DNA from: Bacillus tequilensis KCTC 13622
Lineage (GTDB): Bacteria > Bacillota > Bacilli > Bacillales > Bacillaceae
Assembly (NCBI RefSeq): GCF_000507145.1
Contig: NZ_AYTO01000001.1
Span: 112,714-176,713 of the forward strand
Direction: 5' to 3'
DNA length: 64,000 nt
In this document: piece after piece, positions 28,755 through 37,368 of the stretch
Layout of the letters: each line of letters opens with the position of its first letter
Position numbering within the stretch: the stretch's first letter is position 1
Notes under the pieces: generated by a model
Told to the model about the DNA's origin: nothing
The model's input: only the letters and a program-made list of their open reading frames with translations
Database searches by the model: none
Position numbers and translations under genes: made by a program

Positions 28755-28971
28755 ATCCGTTTCCAACCATATCCTGATCGCTGACATCGGGGTCTATATA
28801 ATTTGTCGCGTTGACTGCGTTGTTTAATAGAAGGAAATCTCCCGTATTTCCTGCTCCCGAACCGAGCGCAGATTTTGAAGAGCTTTTCGGAGATAAGTAA
28901 AAGGAATCACCAAAGTTTACGACTCCGCCCGATATGGAATTGATAGCTATAGGCCCGACAATTGCTGGCAT
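28753..28971 (-). CDS. gerPF: Spore germination protein GerPF
   Basis: A 72-residue protein of the GerPA/GerPF family, beginning MPAIVGPIAINSISGGVVNFGD and ending with a glycine- and asparagine-rich stretch (SGAGNTGDF, NAVNATNYIDPD). It is similar along its length to GerPA in this operon. GerP proteins sit in the inner coat layer and allow germinants to reach their receptors. The ATG at 28971 has AAAGGGTGT upstream, better than the ATG nine bases earlier. Last gene of gerPABCDEF, transcribed in the mother cell late in sporulation. Confidence 0.93.
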   Translation of the reverse strand: MPAIVGPIAINSISGGVVNFGDSFYLSPKSSSKSALGSGAGNTGDFLLLNNAVNATNYIDPDVSDQDMVGNG

Positions 28972-29002
28972 AAACGACACCCTTTATCGAAGTCTCTGTT
29001 TA

Positions 29003-29404
29003 TTATATGCTCTTGGCGGGCGATTGTGAGCGCGGAGACTGAATCTGCCTAATATGTTTGATTCTCGCGTCGCCGCGAACAATCGAAGCTGATCCAGCAT
29101 GAAAAACAGAAGCAGCGGAGACCCCTTGAATTTTGACATTGCGAACAAAAATAGCCGGCATCTCGTGGCAAAATGCGCTTTGTACGCTAGTTTCAGGAAT
29201 CTGCCTCAATACCTGCTGCTGAAAAATCGGGTACTCCTTTCTGTTAAATGAGCCTTCGTTATAGTAAAACGTAGCCAGCGAGCGCTGAACAGCAAATACT
29301 CTTATACTCATGTCGATTTCGTTTGTATCACCGGCTTGAAACACGCTTGCTATACCAAGTGAATTGAATTTAATCATTCTGATGCGTGGGATACGTTTTA
29401 ACAT
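29003..29404 (-). CDS. gerPE: Spore germination protein GerPE
   Basis: A 133-residue protein with [30 protein letters not shown] at its start and a repeated SVFx[15 protein letters not shown] motif near residues 20 and 98. The same short motif occurs in GerPD (SVFHIGDTE), so these are related beta-rich coat proteins. Its ATG shares one base with the gerPD stop (TAATG). Known to be needed for coat permeability to germinants. No membrane segment or signal peptide. Confidence 0.9.
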   Translation of the reverse strand: MLKRIPRIRMIKFNSLGIASVFQAGDTNEIDMSIRVFAVQRSLATFYYNEGSFNRKEYPIFQQQVLRQIPETSVQSAFCHEMPAIFVRNVKIQGVSAASVFHAGSASIVRGDARIKHIRQIQSPRSQSPAKSI

Positions 29405-29580
29405 TATGCCGGCGAAATCGGAGCAAGCGGCCCGATAATAAGAGATTCAGGCGGTGTATCAAAAATCGAAGAGAGATAGATGGATTCAGTGTCTCCGATG
29501 TGGAATACAGAGGAACTGGACACACCATTCATCCGGATATCCCCGACCTCCAGGCTGCGGTTGATGACGGTAAAGATCAT
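29404..29580 (-). CDS. gerPD: Spore germination protein GerPD
   Basis: A 58-residue protein ([20 protein letters not shown] at the start, [20 protein letters not shown] in the middle, PLAPISPA at the end). It starts in an ATGA overlap with the gerPC stop and ends in a TAATG overlap with the gerPE start, so it is tightly coupled to both. The shared SVFHIGD motif links it to GerPE. It is short but its place, codon use and fit to the gerP operon make it secure. Confidence 0.92.
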   Translation of the reverse strand: MIFTVINRSLEVGDIRMNGVSSSSVFHIGDTESIYLSSIFDTPPESLIIGPLAPISPA

Positions 29581-30194
29581 GCTTGCTCATCTCCTTTCAT
29601 TTCTGCTGGGATATGCTCCAGAAAATGTTCTACAGCACGGATTACGTCACGCTTCACATGCTCAGCGATATGTTCCGCATATTGTGCAGGCGGAATATTT
29701 TCTTCTTTTTTGATATGGGACATGTAATAGTGGATGCGGCTGTCCATTTGTTTTCGGATGTCTTCAATGATATGATGTCTGTTTGTATCGTCCAGCCTGC
29801 TGTCGTACTGGTTTTCGAGCTGTTCTAAAACATCTGGGATTTCTTCGGTTAAGTACATGTCGACATTCTGGCGGATTTGCTGCATGAGCTGGGCGCCCTC
29901 TTCCTGCTGCATCATTCCGATTCCAGGTGTCGATTGGCTGACTTCAAAGTTTTGAACGCTGTTCGGATCAGTCGGATTTAAACCGATATTTAATGTCCCA
30001 TCAAGCCTTTCGATTTTCAGCTGATCAAATTTATACTCCACACGCTCAATGGTAGTGGCCGGCCGCTGCTTCATCGAATTCATTTCAGATTGAATCTCAT
30101 TCAGCTGGCGTTCGAGCTGCTGAATATGGAGTGCCTGCTGCTGAACAAAGGAATTCAAGTTTTGTAAGTAAGAGGAAACAGATTGATCATACAT
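29577..30194 (-). CDS. gerPC: Spore germination protein GerPC
   Basis: A 205-residue protein. The N-terminal part (residues 5-48) is a heptad-like coiled coil rich in Q and L (SSYLQNLNSFVQQQALHI, LERQLNEIQSEM); a beta-rich middle (YKFDQLKIERLDGTLNIGL) and a charged helical C-terminal half follow. It is the largest GerP protein and its coiled coil suggests it organises the complex. I chose MYDQSVSS at 30194 because GAGGTGAAG lies just upstream; 21 further residues are possible but have no site. Between gerPB and gerPD. Confidence 0.92.
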   Translation of the reverse strand: MYDQSVSSYLQNLNSFVQQQALHIQQLERQLNEIQSEMNSMKQRPATTIERVEYKFDQLKIERLDGTLNIGLNPTDPNSVQNFEVSQSTPGIGMMQQEEGAQLMQQIRQNVDMYLTEEIPDVLEQLENQYDSRLDDTNRHHIIEDIRKQMDSRIHYYMSHIKKEENIPPAQYAEHIAEHVKRDVIRAVEHFLEHIPAEMKGDEQA

Positions 30195-30216
30195 GGTCTT
30201 CACCTCTTTCATATAA

Positions 30217-30450
30217 TTAACGGCCAGGTGGCTGGAGAGGGACCAATGAACTTGCATCGGGTGCCTGCGGCTGAACCGGCTGCCCTAAGGCTGAAACCTC
30301 TGGTGCTGGTTCGACATAGCTTCCCGTATTATACAGGTTTGACAGGGATTTAATTGATCCGGCGCTTCCGATTTGCAGAACGGAGGAGTTGCTGATTGAT
30401 TCCAGGCGTATATAGTTAATTTGGATCGTTTGATTAATATAGAAATTCAT
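30217..30450 (-). CDS. gerPB: Spore germination protein GerPB
   Basis: A 77-residue protein starting MNFYINQTIQINYIRLESIS and ending in a proline- and glutamine-rich tail (QPVQPQAPDASSLVPLQP). The pattern and the SSVLQIGSAGSI motif, resembling SVFxIGD in GerPD and GerPE, fit GerPB. The start at 30450 has AAAGGAGTG upstream; a GTG nine bases before would overlap this site. Coat protein needed for germinant access. Confidence 0.92.
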   Translation of the reverse strand: MNFYINQTIQINYIRLESISNSSVLQIGSAGSIKSLSNLYNTGSYVEPAPEVSALGQPVQPQAPDASSLVPLQPPGR

Positions 30451-30464
30451 GAGCCTCACTCCTT

Positions 30465-30686
30465 TTACGCATTGCCTGCAATCGGCTGATCTACCGCATC
30501 GTTATCATACACATTCGTCGCGTTTTGGTAATTCATCACCTTGAGGCTGTCGCCGGTATTAAAGCTGCCGGCACCGGCAAACGTTCTGACCTGTGCCTGA
30601 GGAGAAATCGTAATGCAGTCCCCGATATGAACGACTCCGCTCGTACCAATCGCATTAATTTTAAACGCCCCGACAATGGCCGGCAT
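30465..30686 (-). CDS. gerPA: Spore germination protein GerPA
   Basis: A 73-residue protein ([23 protein letters not shown], then [20 protein letters not shown]) closely like GerPF, which begins and ends in the same way. First gene of the gerPABCDEF operon. The ATG at 30686 is preceded by AAAGGATGTG. A sigma-K-type promoter lies about 80-110 bases upstream, in keeping with mother-cell expression. The operon is complete and in the known order. Confidence 0.93.
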   Translation of the reverse strand: MPAIVGAFKINAIGTSGVVHIGDCITISPQAQVRTFAGAGSFNTGDSLKVMNYQNATNVYDNDAVDQPIAGNA

Positions 30687-30766
30687 ACGAGCACATCCTT
30701 TGTTGTAAAATTGAAAAAAGCCAAGTAAAGTAAAAATAGAATTTGTTTTCAATTGGGCTTTTCACG

Positions 30767-30795
30767 ATAGCTTATGACAAACGCACATATGTGTG
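30767..30795 (-). promoter_or_regulatory. Probable sigma-K promoter of gerPA operon
   Basis: On the minus strand, CACA (-35 region, AC at 30793-30794) is followed after 16 bases by CATAAGCTA (30768-30776), matching the mother-cell sigma-K pattern AC-N16-CATAnnnTA. It lies about 80 bases before the gerPA start. gerP is known to be expressed under sigma-K, so the assignment is likely. Confidence 0.55.
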
Positions 30796-30816
30796 AGAAA
30801 AATTTAAAGGGGCATA

Positions 30817-31041
30817 TCAGCTTGGACTATTTTTTTCGGCCGTTACATTTACATATTTCTCAAAGCGGGTATTGTCTAGACTGAGCAGAAATACGGCAGT
30901 GACTGCCGCATATCCGCCGCGTGATTTTTGATTCAGTTCCTTTGGCGTGTAGAAATGCTTTTTGGAGTATATCGTGTTGCGGATTTCATTTTTGGGCTGG
31001 CACACTCTAGCCCCGAGGTATATCCCAGAAGTGCAGAGCAA
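30817..31041 (-). other. Coding-like stretch between yisI and gerPA, status unclear
   Basis: The 392 bases between gerPA and yisI hold the gerP promoter and, above it, one minus-strand reading frame of 74 codons. Its last two-thirds look protein-like (YSKKHFYTPKELNQKSRGGY, then AVTAVFLLSLDNTRFEKYVN) and end just before the gerP promoter. There is no convincing start or ribosome binding site (the nearest in-frame start begins MLCTSGIYLG). It may be a broken gene or an unannotated small gene downstream of yisI. I do not recognise a family. Confidence 0.3.
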
Positions 31042-31078
31042 AAAGCGGAGCAGTATTCAAACCGTTATAGAAAAAGAT

Positions 31079-31249
31079 TCACATACAGGAGTTTTCAGCA
31101 TATCCCCCAAAGATCGTTTCTTCTTTAATTCGGCTGTTTAGTAAACTGTCAAGCGCTTGGCTGCATTGAATCGTTTCCTCTGAATTCATGCCATATTTTT
31201 GTGCTGTTTCAATTAGTGTGGTTCTCATTTCTTCAATTTTACTATCCAT
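31079..31249 (-). CDS. yisI: Spo0E-like aspartyl-phosphate phosphatase YisI
   Basis: A 56-residue protein: MDSKIEEMRTTLIETAQKYG, then MNSEETIQCSQALDSLLNSR. The SQALD motif matches the Spo0E-family SQELD signature, and the size and two-helix plan are typical. YisI removes phosphate from Spo0A~P, so it slows entry into sporulation. GGAGATAGTG precedes the ATG. It lies upstream of the sporulation operon gerP on the same strand. Compared with the canonical motif, the acidic residue before Leu is replaced by Ala, as in some members. Confidence 0.85.
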   Translation of the reverse strand: MDSKIEEMRTTLIETAQKYGMNSEETIQCSQALDSLLNSRIKEETIFGGYAENSCM

Positions 31250-31391
31250 TACACTATCTCCAATTCCAGATTTTATTTTGATAAATACAGGATATGGTTA
31301 GTATAACCCATTTTTGCTGAATAGGTTGCCTTTCGTCAATTTGACTAAAAAAGCGACATTTTTTGCTGCGGCCTTTTTCATGAATAAAGGA

Positions 31392-32315
31392 CTATAGTCT
31401 GGCTAAGTGTGCTTGTAGACAGTCCTGCCGCTCTTCAATTTCTCTAAGTATGTTTGTCTGCTCCTTTTCGAATTGCGAGGGGCTTTTTTTTATGAAAGGA
31501 TCATCATCAGATTTTTGACAAATGTCAAAGAGCCAATTGCTGATGAAAGGAGCCAATCGTTCAATGGTAAACGAGCGGTTCAGTACGTTCTTCATTAAAG
31601 TATGATATTGCGACCGGAAGGCGGGTATGGAGAGCAGCCTTGCCGCCAGCGTCCGTCCTTTAGTCAGCAGAGGATCATCATCAGATCTGACGGGTGCCGC
31701 CAGTGCTCTTGTCTCCATCGGGGTAACAAGGAGCCGTCCGGATTCGTTTGCGCAAAATGCATAGTAAAAGCCTTGGCTGGTGCAGGCGCTGCCGATCAGC
31801 CACAGGAAAAACCGTTTGACATCCAGATACATTTTAATCCGGTCAGCCAACTCGTCATCTTCTGCTGTACAGATCAGCGTGCGAAATTCGTGTGAAAACG
31901 CGGAAGCTTCCTCTTTAAAAATGGAAAGAGGTACCCTCGGATCGACGGTCTTCAACAGGCAGTCTGCTCTATGGGCCAAGTGATGGTTCCGGATGCTCAA
32001 ATAAATACCTTCCGGCTGGCCGTTGATGCTCAAAAAACTGTACGAGGCAGCGGGAGCAGGAACGCCGATCTGATCAAAAAAACAATAGGCGAGCCTGCGT
32101 CGCATCAGTGACGGATCATCCTGTTCCGCATTCAAAAAAAGTGTGCGTTCGCCAAGCAGGGACTTTTCCCAGCTGATTTCATAGGATGCCTTTTCCGCTC
32201 TGTCACGCTGTGTGAGAAGAATGGGAGAAACTGCTCGGTCTGTAACTAGAAGCCCCTTGGATGTGCCTTTATGATTCAGCTGCTGCCGATGAAAAAATAA
32301 ATGTACGTTCTCCAT
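31392..32315 (-). CDS. yisJ: CotH-like spore coat kinase family protein, possibly inactive
   Basis: A 307-residue protein with the CotH plan: an N-terminal SWEKSLLGERTLFLNAEQDDPSLMRRRLAYCFF region (matching the family's NGxxxDxSxxRxxLA helix), NGQPEGIYLSIRNH near residue 100 (family GxYxxxE), and SACTSQGFYYAF followed by LVTPMETRAL near 200. In active CotH kinases the last motif reads PWD with a catalytic Asp, and HQxNYY-type residues precede it. Here PME replaces it, so catalysis may be lost or altered. GAGGAGGAGGTAAG precedes the ATG. A spore coat role is likely by family and neighbours. Confidence 0.7.
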   Translation of the reverse strand: MENVHLFFHRQQLNHKGTSKGLLVTDRAVSPILLTQRDRAEKASYEISWEKSLLGERTLFLNAEQDDPSLMRRRLAYCFFDQIGVPAPAASYSFLSINGQPEGIYLSIRNHHLAHRADCLLKTVDPRVPLSIFKEEASAFSHEFRTLICTAEDDELADRIKMYLDVKRFFLWLIGSACTSQGFYYAFCANESGRLLVTPMETRALAAPVRSDDDPLLTKGRTLAARLLSIPAFRSQYHTLMKNVLNRSFTIERLAPFISNWLFDICQKSDDDPFIKKSPSQFEKEQTNILREIEERQDCLQAHLARL

Positions 32316-32469
32316 ATTCTTACCTCCTCCTCAAAACGACATTTGTATGATATGTGCAGCAGGCCCGTCCTGAAACGAAATGAAAACGGATATGAGAAAA
32401 AGGAATTTCAGCATTCGACAGAGAATACATGAAGGAGCATTCTGATTTAAAAGATGATGGAGGAATAAC

Positions 32470-33375
32470 ATGAAATTTGCGACAGGGGAACTTTACAACC
32501 GAATGTTTGTCGGCCTGATCATTGATGATGAGAAAATTATGGATTTACAAAAGGCTGAAAAAAAACTGTTTGAACTTGAGACGATTCCGGGATCGCTGAT
32601 TGAATGTATCGCAGAAGGGGAGAAGTTTGTTGCGCATGCAAGGCAGCTGGCCGAGTGGGCAAAGAAACCGAATGATGAGCTGGGGTCATTTATGTATTCA
32701 TTATCTGAGGTGAAGCTCCATGCACCCATTCCCAGGCCGTCAAAAAATATCATCTGCATCGGCAAAAACTATCGGGATCATGCGATTGAAATGGGGAGTG
32801 AGGCTGACATTCCAGAGCATCCGATGGTATTTACAAAATCGCCGGTAACCGTAACAGGGCATGGTGATATCGTAAGCAGTCATGAAGAGGTCACCTCTCA
32901 GCTCGATTATGAAGGAGAGCTTGCTGTCGTCATCGGAAAAAGCGGCACCCGCATATCAAAAGAAGACGCATATGACCATATTTTCGGGTATACGATTGTG
33001 AATGATATCACGGCGCGTGATCTGCAAAAAAGGCATAAGCAGTTTTTTATCGGAAAAAGTCTGGATACGACATGTCCGATGGGACCCGTGCTTGTACATA
33101 AATCATCAATTCAGGAGCCTGACCGCCTTAAAGTTGAAACGAGAGTCAACGGCGAGCTGCGCCAATCTGGTTCGGCAAGCGATATGATTTTTTCCATTCC
33201 GGAATTAATTGAAACCCTCTCAAAAGGGATGACGCTTGAAGCTGGAGACATTATTGCCACCGGGACGCCGTCTGGGGTCGGAAAGGGCTTTACGCCGCCT
33301 AAATTCCTGCGGTCAGGCGATAAAATCGACATTACGATAGACCGGATCGGAACGCTGTCAAACCAAATCGGCTGA
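32470..33375 (+). CDS. yisK: Fumarylacetoacetate hydrolase-family protein YisK
   Basis: A 301-residue FAH-superfamily enzyme. A small N-terminal domain (1-90) is followed by the catalytic fold: IICIGKNYRDHAIEMGSEADIPEHPMVFTKSP near 95-125, DYEGELAVVIGK with the metal-binding Glu residues near 140-150, FGYTIVNDITARDLQKRH with Asp near 175, and SGVGKGFTPPKFLRSGD at the end. In B. subtilis YisK decarboxylates oxaloacetate and is also linked to cell shape through Mbl. GATGGAGGAATAAC precedes the ATG. All metal ligands seen (E, E, D) are present. Confidence 0.92.
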   Translation: MKFATGELYNRMFVGLIIDDEKIMDLQKAEKKLFELETIPGSLIECIAEGEKFVAHARQLAEWAKKPNDELGSFMYSLSEVKLHAPIPRPSKNIICIGKNYRDHAIEMGSEADIPEHPMVFTKSPVTVTGHGDIVSSHEEVTSQLDYEGELAVVIGKSGTRISKEDAYDHIFGYTIVNDITARDLQKRHKQFFIGKSLDTTCPMGPVLVHKSSIQEPDRLKVETRVNGELRQSGSASDMIFSIPELIETLSKGMTLEAGDIIATGTPSGVGKGFTPPKFLRSGDKIDITIDRIGTLSNQIG

Positions 33376-33491
33376 ACCAAACAGGAGGGCGGTTTCGGCT
33401 CCGCTCGTTTTTTCTGAGATTCATCTTTGTGGCAGAGGACAAGTTCATGGTACTATAAGTGGGGTAATTTTATCTGATAGGGGGAACCTGT

Positions 33492-33848
33492 ATGACACAC
33501 ATACATATTACGACATGGGTGGTAGCGCTGATTCTGCTTTTCGTCAGCTACTCGCTGTATGCGTCAGGAAGTGCGAAGGGCGCAAAAATCACTCATATGA
33601 TTCTGCGGTTATTCTATATCCTTATTATTTTGACAGGAGCTGAGCTGTTTGTCCGTTTTGCCAATTGGAACGGAGAATACGCCGGCAAAATGATTCTTGG
33701 CATTATCACCATCTGCCTGATGGAAATGCTCCTCATCCGCAAGAAAAAAGAAAAATCAACCGGAGGCCTATGGATCGCCTTCGTCATCGTTCTTGTCCTG
33801 ACAGTGCTGCTCGGTCTGCATTTGCCAATCGGTTTTCAATTGTTTTAA
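33492..33848 (+). CDS. yisL: DUF1516 (UPF0344) membrane protein YisL
   Basis: A 118-residue integral membrane protein with four hydrophobic segments (about 7-26, 33-53, 63-80 and 93-112). It starts MTHIHITTWVVALILLFVSY with GGGGGAACCTG upstream. The size and plan fit the UPF0344 family of Bacilli. No function is known; it stands alone between yisK and a terminator. Confidence 0.85.
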   Translation: MTHIHITTWVVALILLFVSYSLYASGSAKGAKITHMILRLFYILIILTGAELFVRFANWNGEYAGKMILGIITICLMEMLLIRKKKEKSTGGLWIAFVIVLVLTVLLGLHLPIGFQLF

Positions 33849-33861
33849 TAGAAAAAACGTG

Positions 33862-33892
33862 AACCCGGCCCTTTGATGGAGTCGGGTTTTTA
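33862..33892 (+). terminator. Terminator after yisL
   Basis: AACCCG-gccctttgatggagt-CGGGTTTTTA forms a stem followed by a T run, 14 bases after the yisL stop. Confidence 0.65.
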
Positions 33893-34014
33893 GGTGTTTA
33901 CTCCCGTATATTCCAAATCATTTAAAATAACCTTAAAATTCCCTGTAAGCGGTATCTCGTCCTATGAATTTATGATACCTTCAAGAAGATTCATTATTTT
34001 GCAGGAGGGATATC

Positions 34015-36699
34015 ATGAAACGTAAAAAATTCAGTTCGTTTGTGGCGGCAGTGCTCATTATTGCACTGATCTTCAGCCTTTTTTCTCCGGGAACCAAAGC
34101 GGCTGCTGCCGGTGCAATCGATCAGGCGCCTGCTCTGGAAAACGGAAAAGAGCAGACAGGGACTATGAAAGAACCGGAACAGGTGAAATGGTACAAAGTG
34201 ACCCCGGGAAAAGCAGATATTCAGAAAAACTCACATATGGCACTGACTGTAAAGAGTGATTCCATACTGAATGTATCTGTATATCCAAGTAAGGAAAAAG
34301 CGCTTAAAGATGAAACGTTTGAGATGTACCGTTCTTACACAGCGGAGGATGGAAAAAGCGAAATCAATTTTCCATACGCGTGGAGCGGCCCTTACTATGT
34401 AAAAGTTGAATACCTTGGAGACGAAGAACCAGAGGACGGCGGAACGGCGAAAGCAGCTGCGGAAGCCAAGTATTCGATTGGATATAAAGGCACCAAAAAA
34501 CAGCCGTCAGATTTAGAAGAGGAAGAATCTTGTCCGGTGGAAATGAGTGTCGATCAGAAGAAATCAGGAAAAAGCATCCTCGACAAGCTGAGAGCGATTC
34601 GTGATGAGCAGTTAAGCCAAACAGCAGAAGGCAAAGAGCTGACAAGCCTTTACTATAAAGCGGCGCCGTTTATCGTTGCGAAACTCGCACTCAATAAAAC
34701 AGCGAGAAATGAAATCTATCAGGATCTTGTGACATTAAAACCGATGTTTGATGATGTGTCAGAAAACGGTGCGTCATCATCATATAAGGTGACTGAAAAG
34801 GATCAAAAAGCCATCAATCGTCTTTACGATACAGCTTTACAATCAGTCCCGTCTTTCCTTAAAGAGGAGATAAAGAAACAGGCGGAACGATTAAATATCA
34901 ACAAGCTGCAAGGCAAAACAGCAGGGGCAATTTTAACAGAAAACAATATTGCCGCGAAAAGTGAAGTTCAGACAACAAAGGTCATTTTCAAGGTGAAGAA
35001 CAATAAAAGCCTCTCATCCGTACATAATGAAATGAAGGGCTTCTCTGCAAGCGCGCAATCGAAAAAAGACATTTCCAATGTGAAAAAGGCAAAGAAACTG
35101 TTTGACAATCTATACTCATTTGAAATTCCAAAAGACGAGAAACAGAACGGCGCATATACGGCAAGTGCCAAACGGGTCAAAAGCGCTGCCGCGACATTAT
35201 CCAAGATGTCTAATGTAGAGTTTGCGGAGCCTGTGCAGGAATACAAAAGCCTCTCAAACGATATTCAGTATCCTTACCAATGGCCGCTTAAAAACAACGG
35301 TGAAAACGGCGGGGTCAAAAATGCGGATCTGAAATACGAACCTGCCAGCAGCTTGCTGTCCAAACGCAAGCTGAACGATACATTGATTGCGGTAGTAGAC
35401 ACAGGTGTGGACAGCACCCTTGCTGATTTAAAAGGAAAAGTAAGAACAGATCTCGGACACAATTTTGTCGGCCGGAATAACAGCGCAATGGATGATCAGG
35501 GGCATGGGACACACGTCGCCGGCATTATTGCCGCCCAAAGCGATAACGGCTATTCAATGACTGGATTGAACGCCAAAGCGAAAATTATTCCGGTCAAAGT
35601 GCTTGATTCAACAGGCTCCGGAGATACTGAACAAATTGCCCTCGGCATCAAATATGCTGCTGACAAAGGAGCAAAGGTGATTAATTTAAGTTTAGGCGGA
35701 GGCTACAGCCGCGTGCTTGAATTTGCTTTGAAATATGCAGCTGACAAAAATGTCTTGGTTGCCGCAGCCAGCGGGAATGACGGAGCCAATTCATTATCCT
35801 ATCCTGCATCTTCTAAATATGTAATGTCAGTCGGCGCAACGAACCGCATGGATATGACCGCGGATTTTTCTAACTATGGAAAAGGTCTGGACATCTCCGC
35901 TCCAGGGTCTGATATCCCGAGCTTAGTGCCGAACGGAAATGTCACGTACATGAGCGGAACATCCATGGCAACGCCATATGCTGCCGCAGCTGCAGGCTTG
36001 CTGTTTGCTCAAAACCCTAAGCTGAAAAGAACAGAAGTTGAGGATATGTTGAAAAAGACGGCGGACGATATTTCCTTTGAAAGCGTCGATGGCGAAGAAG
36101 AGGAATTGTATGACGATAATGGCGATCCAATCGTCATTCCGAAGACGCCTGGTGTAGACTGGCACTCAGGCTACGGACGGCTGAATGTCATGAAGGCTGT
36201 CAGTGCAGCTGATCTGCAGCTCAAGGTCAACAAACTGGAAAGCACACAAACAGCCGTAAGAGGAAAAGCGAAGGAAGGCACGTTGATCGAGGTAATGAAC
36301 GGCAAGAAAAAACTCGGCAGCGCCAAAGCCGGGAAAGACGGTGCGTTCAAAGTCAATATCCCGATTCAAAAACAGGATCAAGTCCTGTATGTGAAAGCGG
36401 CAAAAGGCGATGCGAAAACCTCTTATAAAGTTGTCGTTGTCAAAGGAAAACCTTCCGGAACACCGAAAGTAAACGCAGTGAAAACGAAGGATACGGCAGT
36501 GAAAGGAAAAGCGAACAGCAAGGCGATGATCAAAGTGAAAAACAAAGCAAAGAAAGTCATTGCTTCTGCCAAAGCAGACGCGAAAGGAACGTTCACAGTG
36601 AAAATCAAAAAACAAAAAGCCGGAACCGTGCTGTACGTCACAGCTGCTGATACAGATAAAAAAGAAAGCAAGGATGTAAAAGTCGTCGTTGAAAAGTAA
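34015..36699 (+). CDS. wprA: Cell wall-associated protease WprA (subtilase)
   Basis: An 894-residue secreted serine protease. A Sec signal peptide covers residues 1-32 (MKRKKFSSFVAAVLIIALIF, cleavage near AAAA). A long N-terminal region of about 400 residues corresponds to the CWBP23 propeptide part. The subtilisin domain has catalytic Asp462 (VVDTGVDS), His497 (GHGTHVAG) and Ser650 (GTSMATPYA). Two C-terminal Ig-like repeats at about 743-815 and 820-894 (VRGKAKEGTLIEV / VKGKANSKAMIKV) are lysine-rich and probably bind the wall. It is processed into CWBP23 and CWBP52. AGGAGGGATATC precedes the ATG. Full length. Confidence 0.97.
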   Translation: MKRKKFSSFVAAVLIIALIFSLFSPGTKAAAAGAIDQAPALENGKEQTGTMKEPEQVKWYKVTPGKADIQKNSHMALTVKSDSILNVSVYPSKEKALKDETFEMYRSYTAEDGKSEINFPYAWSGPYYVKVEYLGDEEPEDGGTAKAAAEAKYSIGYKGTKKQPSDLEEEESCPVEMSVDQKKSGKSILDKLRAIRDEQLSQTAEGKELTSLYYKAAPFIVAKLALNKTARNEIYQDLVTLKPMFDDVSENGASSSYKVTEKDQKAINRLYDTALQSVPSFLKEEIKKQAERLNINKLQGKTAGAILTENNIAAKSEVQTTKVIFKVKNNKSLSSVHNEMKGFSASAQSKKDISNVKKAKKLFDNLYSFEIPKDEKQNGAYTASAKRVKSAAATLSKMSNVEFAEPVQEYKSLSNDIQYPYQWPLKNNGENGGVKNADLKYEPASSLLSKRKLNDTLIAVVDTGVDSTLADLKGKVRTDLGHNFVGRNNSAMDDQGHGTHVAGIIAAQSDNGYSMTGLNAKAKIIPVKVLDSTGSGDTEQIALGIKYAADKGAKVINLSLGGGYSRVLEFALKYAADKNVLVAAASGNDGANSLSYPASSKYVMSVGATNRMDMTADFSNYGKGLDISAPGSDIPSLVPNGNVTYMSGTSMATPYAAAAAGLLFAQNPKLKRTEVEDMLKKTADDISFESVDGEEEELYDDNGDPIVIPKTPGVDWHSGYGRLNVMKAVSAADLQLKVNKLESTQTAVRGKAKEGTLIEVMNGKKKLGSAKAGKDGAFKVNIPIQKQDQVLYVKAAKGDAKTSYKVVVVKGKPSGTPKVNAVKTKDTAVKGKANSKAMIKVKNKAKKVIASAKADAKGTFTVKIKKQKAGTVLYVTAADTDKKESKDVKVVVEK

Positions 36700-36701
36700 T
36701 C

Positions 36702-36733
36702 AAAAAGCGGTGCTCGCTGCACCGCTTTTTTTA
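36702..36733. terminator. Bidirectional terminator between wprA and yisN
   Basis: AGCGGTGC-tcgct-GCACCGCT with T runs on both strands, overlapping the last codons of the convergent gene yisN. Confidence 0.85.
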
Positions 36734-37288
36734 TTTGCGGCCCCGCTGCACCGCTGAATACATAATGGATCTCTTTCCATTTGAAGCCGTCCATTCGAAT
36801 CGGTCTCCTCTCCCGTCATGGCTGTAGTGATGCTGCATGGCACATTGGGCGGTGTCGTTTGAAAAGTGATAAAAAGAAACACCCTGCTCCTCCGATGTAT
36901 GCGAAAAGACTCCTTTATTATAAGAAAACACGCAATCGAATACCGATAAGCCGAAGCTGTGCAAATGCTGTAAAAATGCGAGAAAGGTTTCGTCATCAAG
37001 CGAATCTAAAAGCGCCATGAGAGGCCGCTTGACCGATTTTTCATAACGGATGCGTTCTCCGCCTGAAAGGGAGATGTTTTCGCCGCCGCAAGTCAGTGCC
37101 ATTTGACCCTGAAAGCCGGCCTGTTCCCATTTTCCTTTATGCTGTATCCAGATTGAGCTGTGGCGCATACTGTCCGCCAGCAGGATATCGCCTTCTCCGT
37201 TTTCGATTAAACAGAGGCCGTCTTCGATGAGGATGGTGCCGTATTCCCATTTTTGTTCTTCTTGATATAACAATTGTTTCCGCTTCAT
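36731..37288 (-). CDS. yisN: Conserved Bacillus protein YisN, function unknown
   Basis: A 185-residue soluble protein with no signal peptide or membrane segment. It is beta-rich in the first half (KWEYGTILIEDGLCLIENGE, DILLADSMRHSSIWIQHKGK) and ends in a region with many aromatic residues and His/Asp. No motif known to me is visible. The ATG at 37288 has AAAAAGGAGACGG upstream, better than the more distant in-frame start at 37366. It is convergent with wprA and divergent from asnO. I recognise it only as yisN by position. Confidence 0.7.
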   Translation of the reverse strand: MKRKQLLYQEEQKWEYGTILIEDGLCLIENGEGDILLADSMRHSSIWIQHKGKWEQAGFQGQMALTCGGENISLSGGERIRYEKSVKRPLMALLDSLDDETFLAFLQHLHSFGLSVFDCVFSYNKGVFSHTSEEQGVSFYHFSNDTAQCAMQHHYSHDGRGDRFEWTASNGKRSIMYSAVQRGRK

Positions 37289-37368
37289 GCAAGCCGTCTC
37301 CTTTTTCTTCTTTCCTCTCCTTTTTTTCCAATTCAAGCCTGTTCCATACAACTCTTTTGTGGACAAAT

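Noticed and set aside
29583..29828. Plus-strand frame opposite gerPC
   Set aside because: Antisense shadow; gerPC is continuous with its operon and has correct overlaps at both ends.
36235..36699. Repeated lysine-rich segments at the wprA 3' end as a DNA repeat array
   Set aside because: They are two diverged protein-level Ig-like repeats inside the wprA coding region and show no DNA-level tandem repetition.
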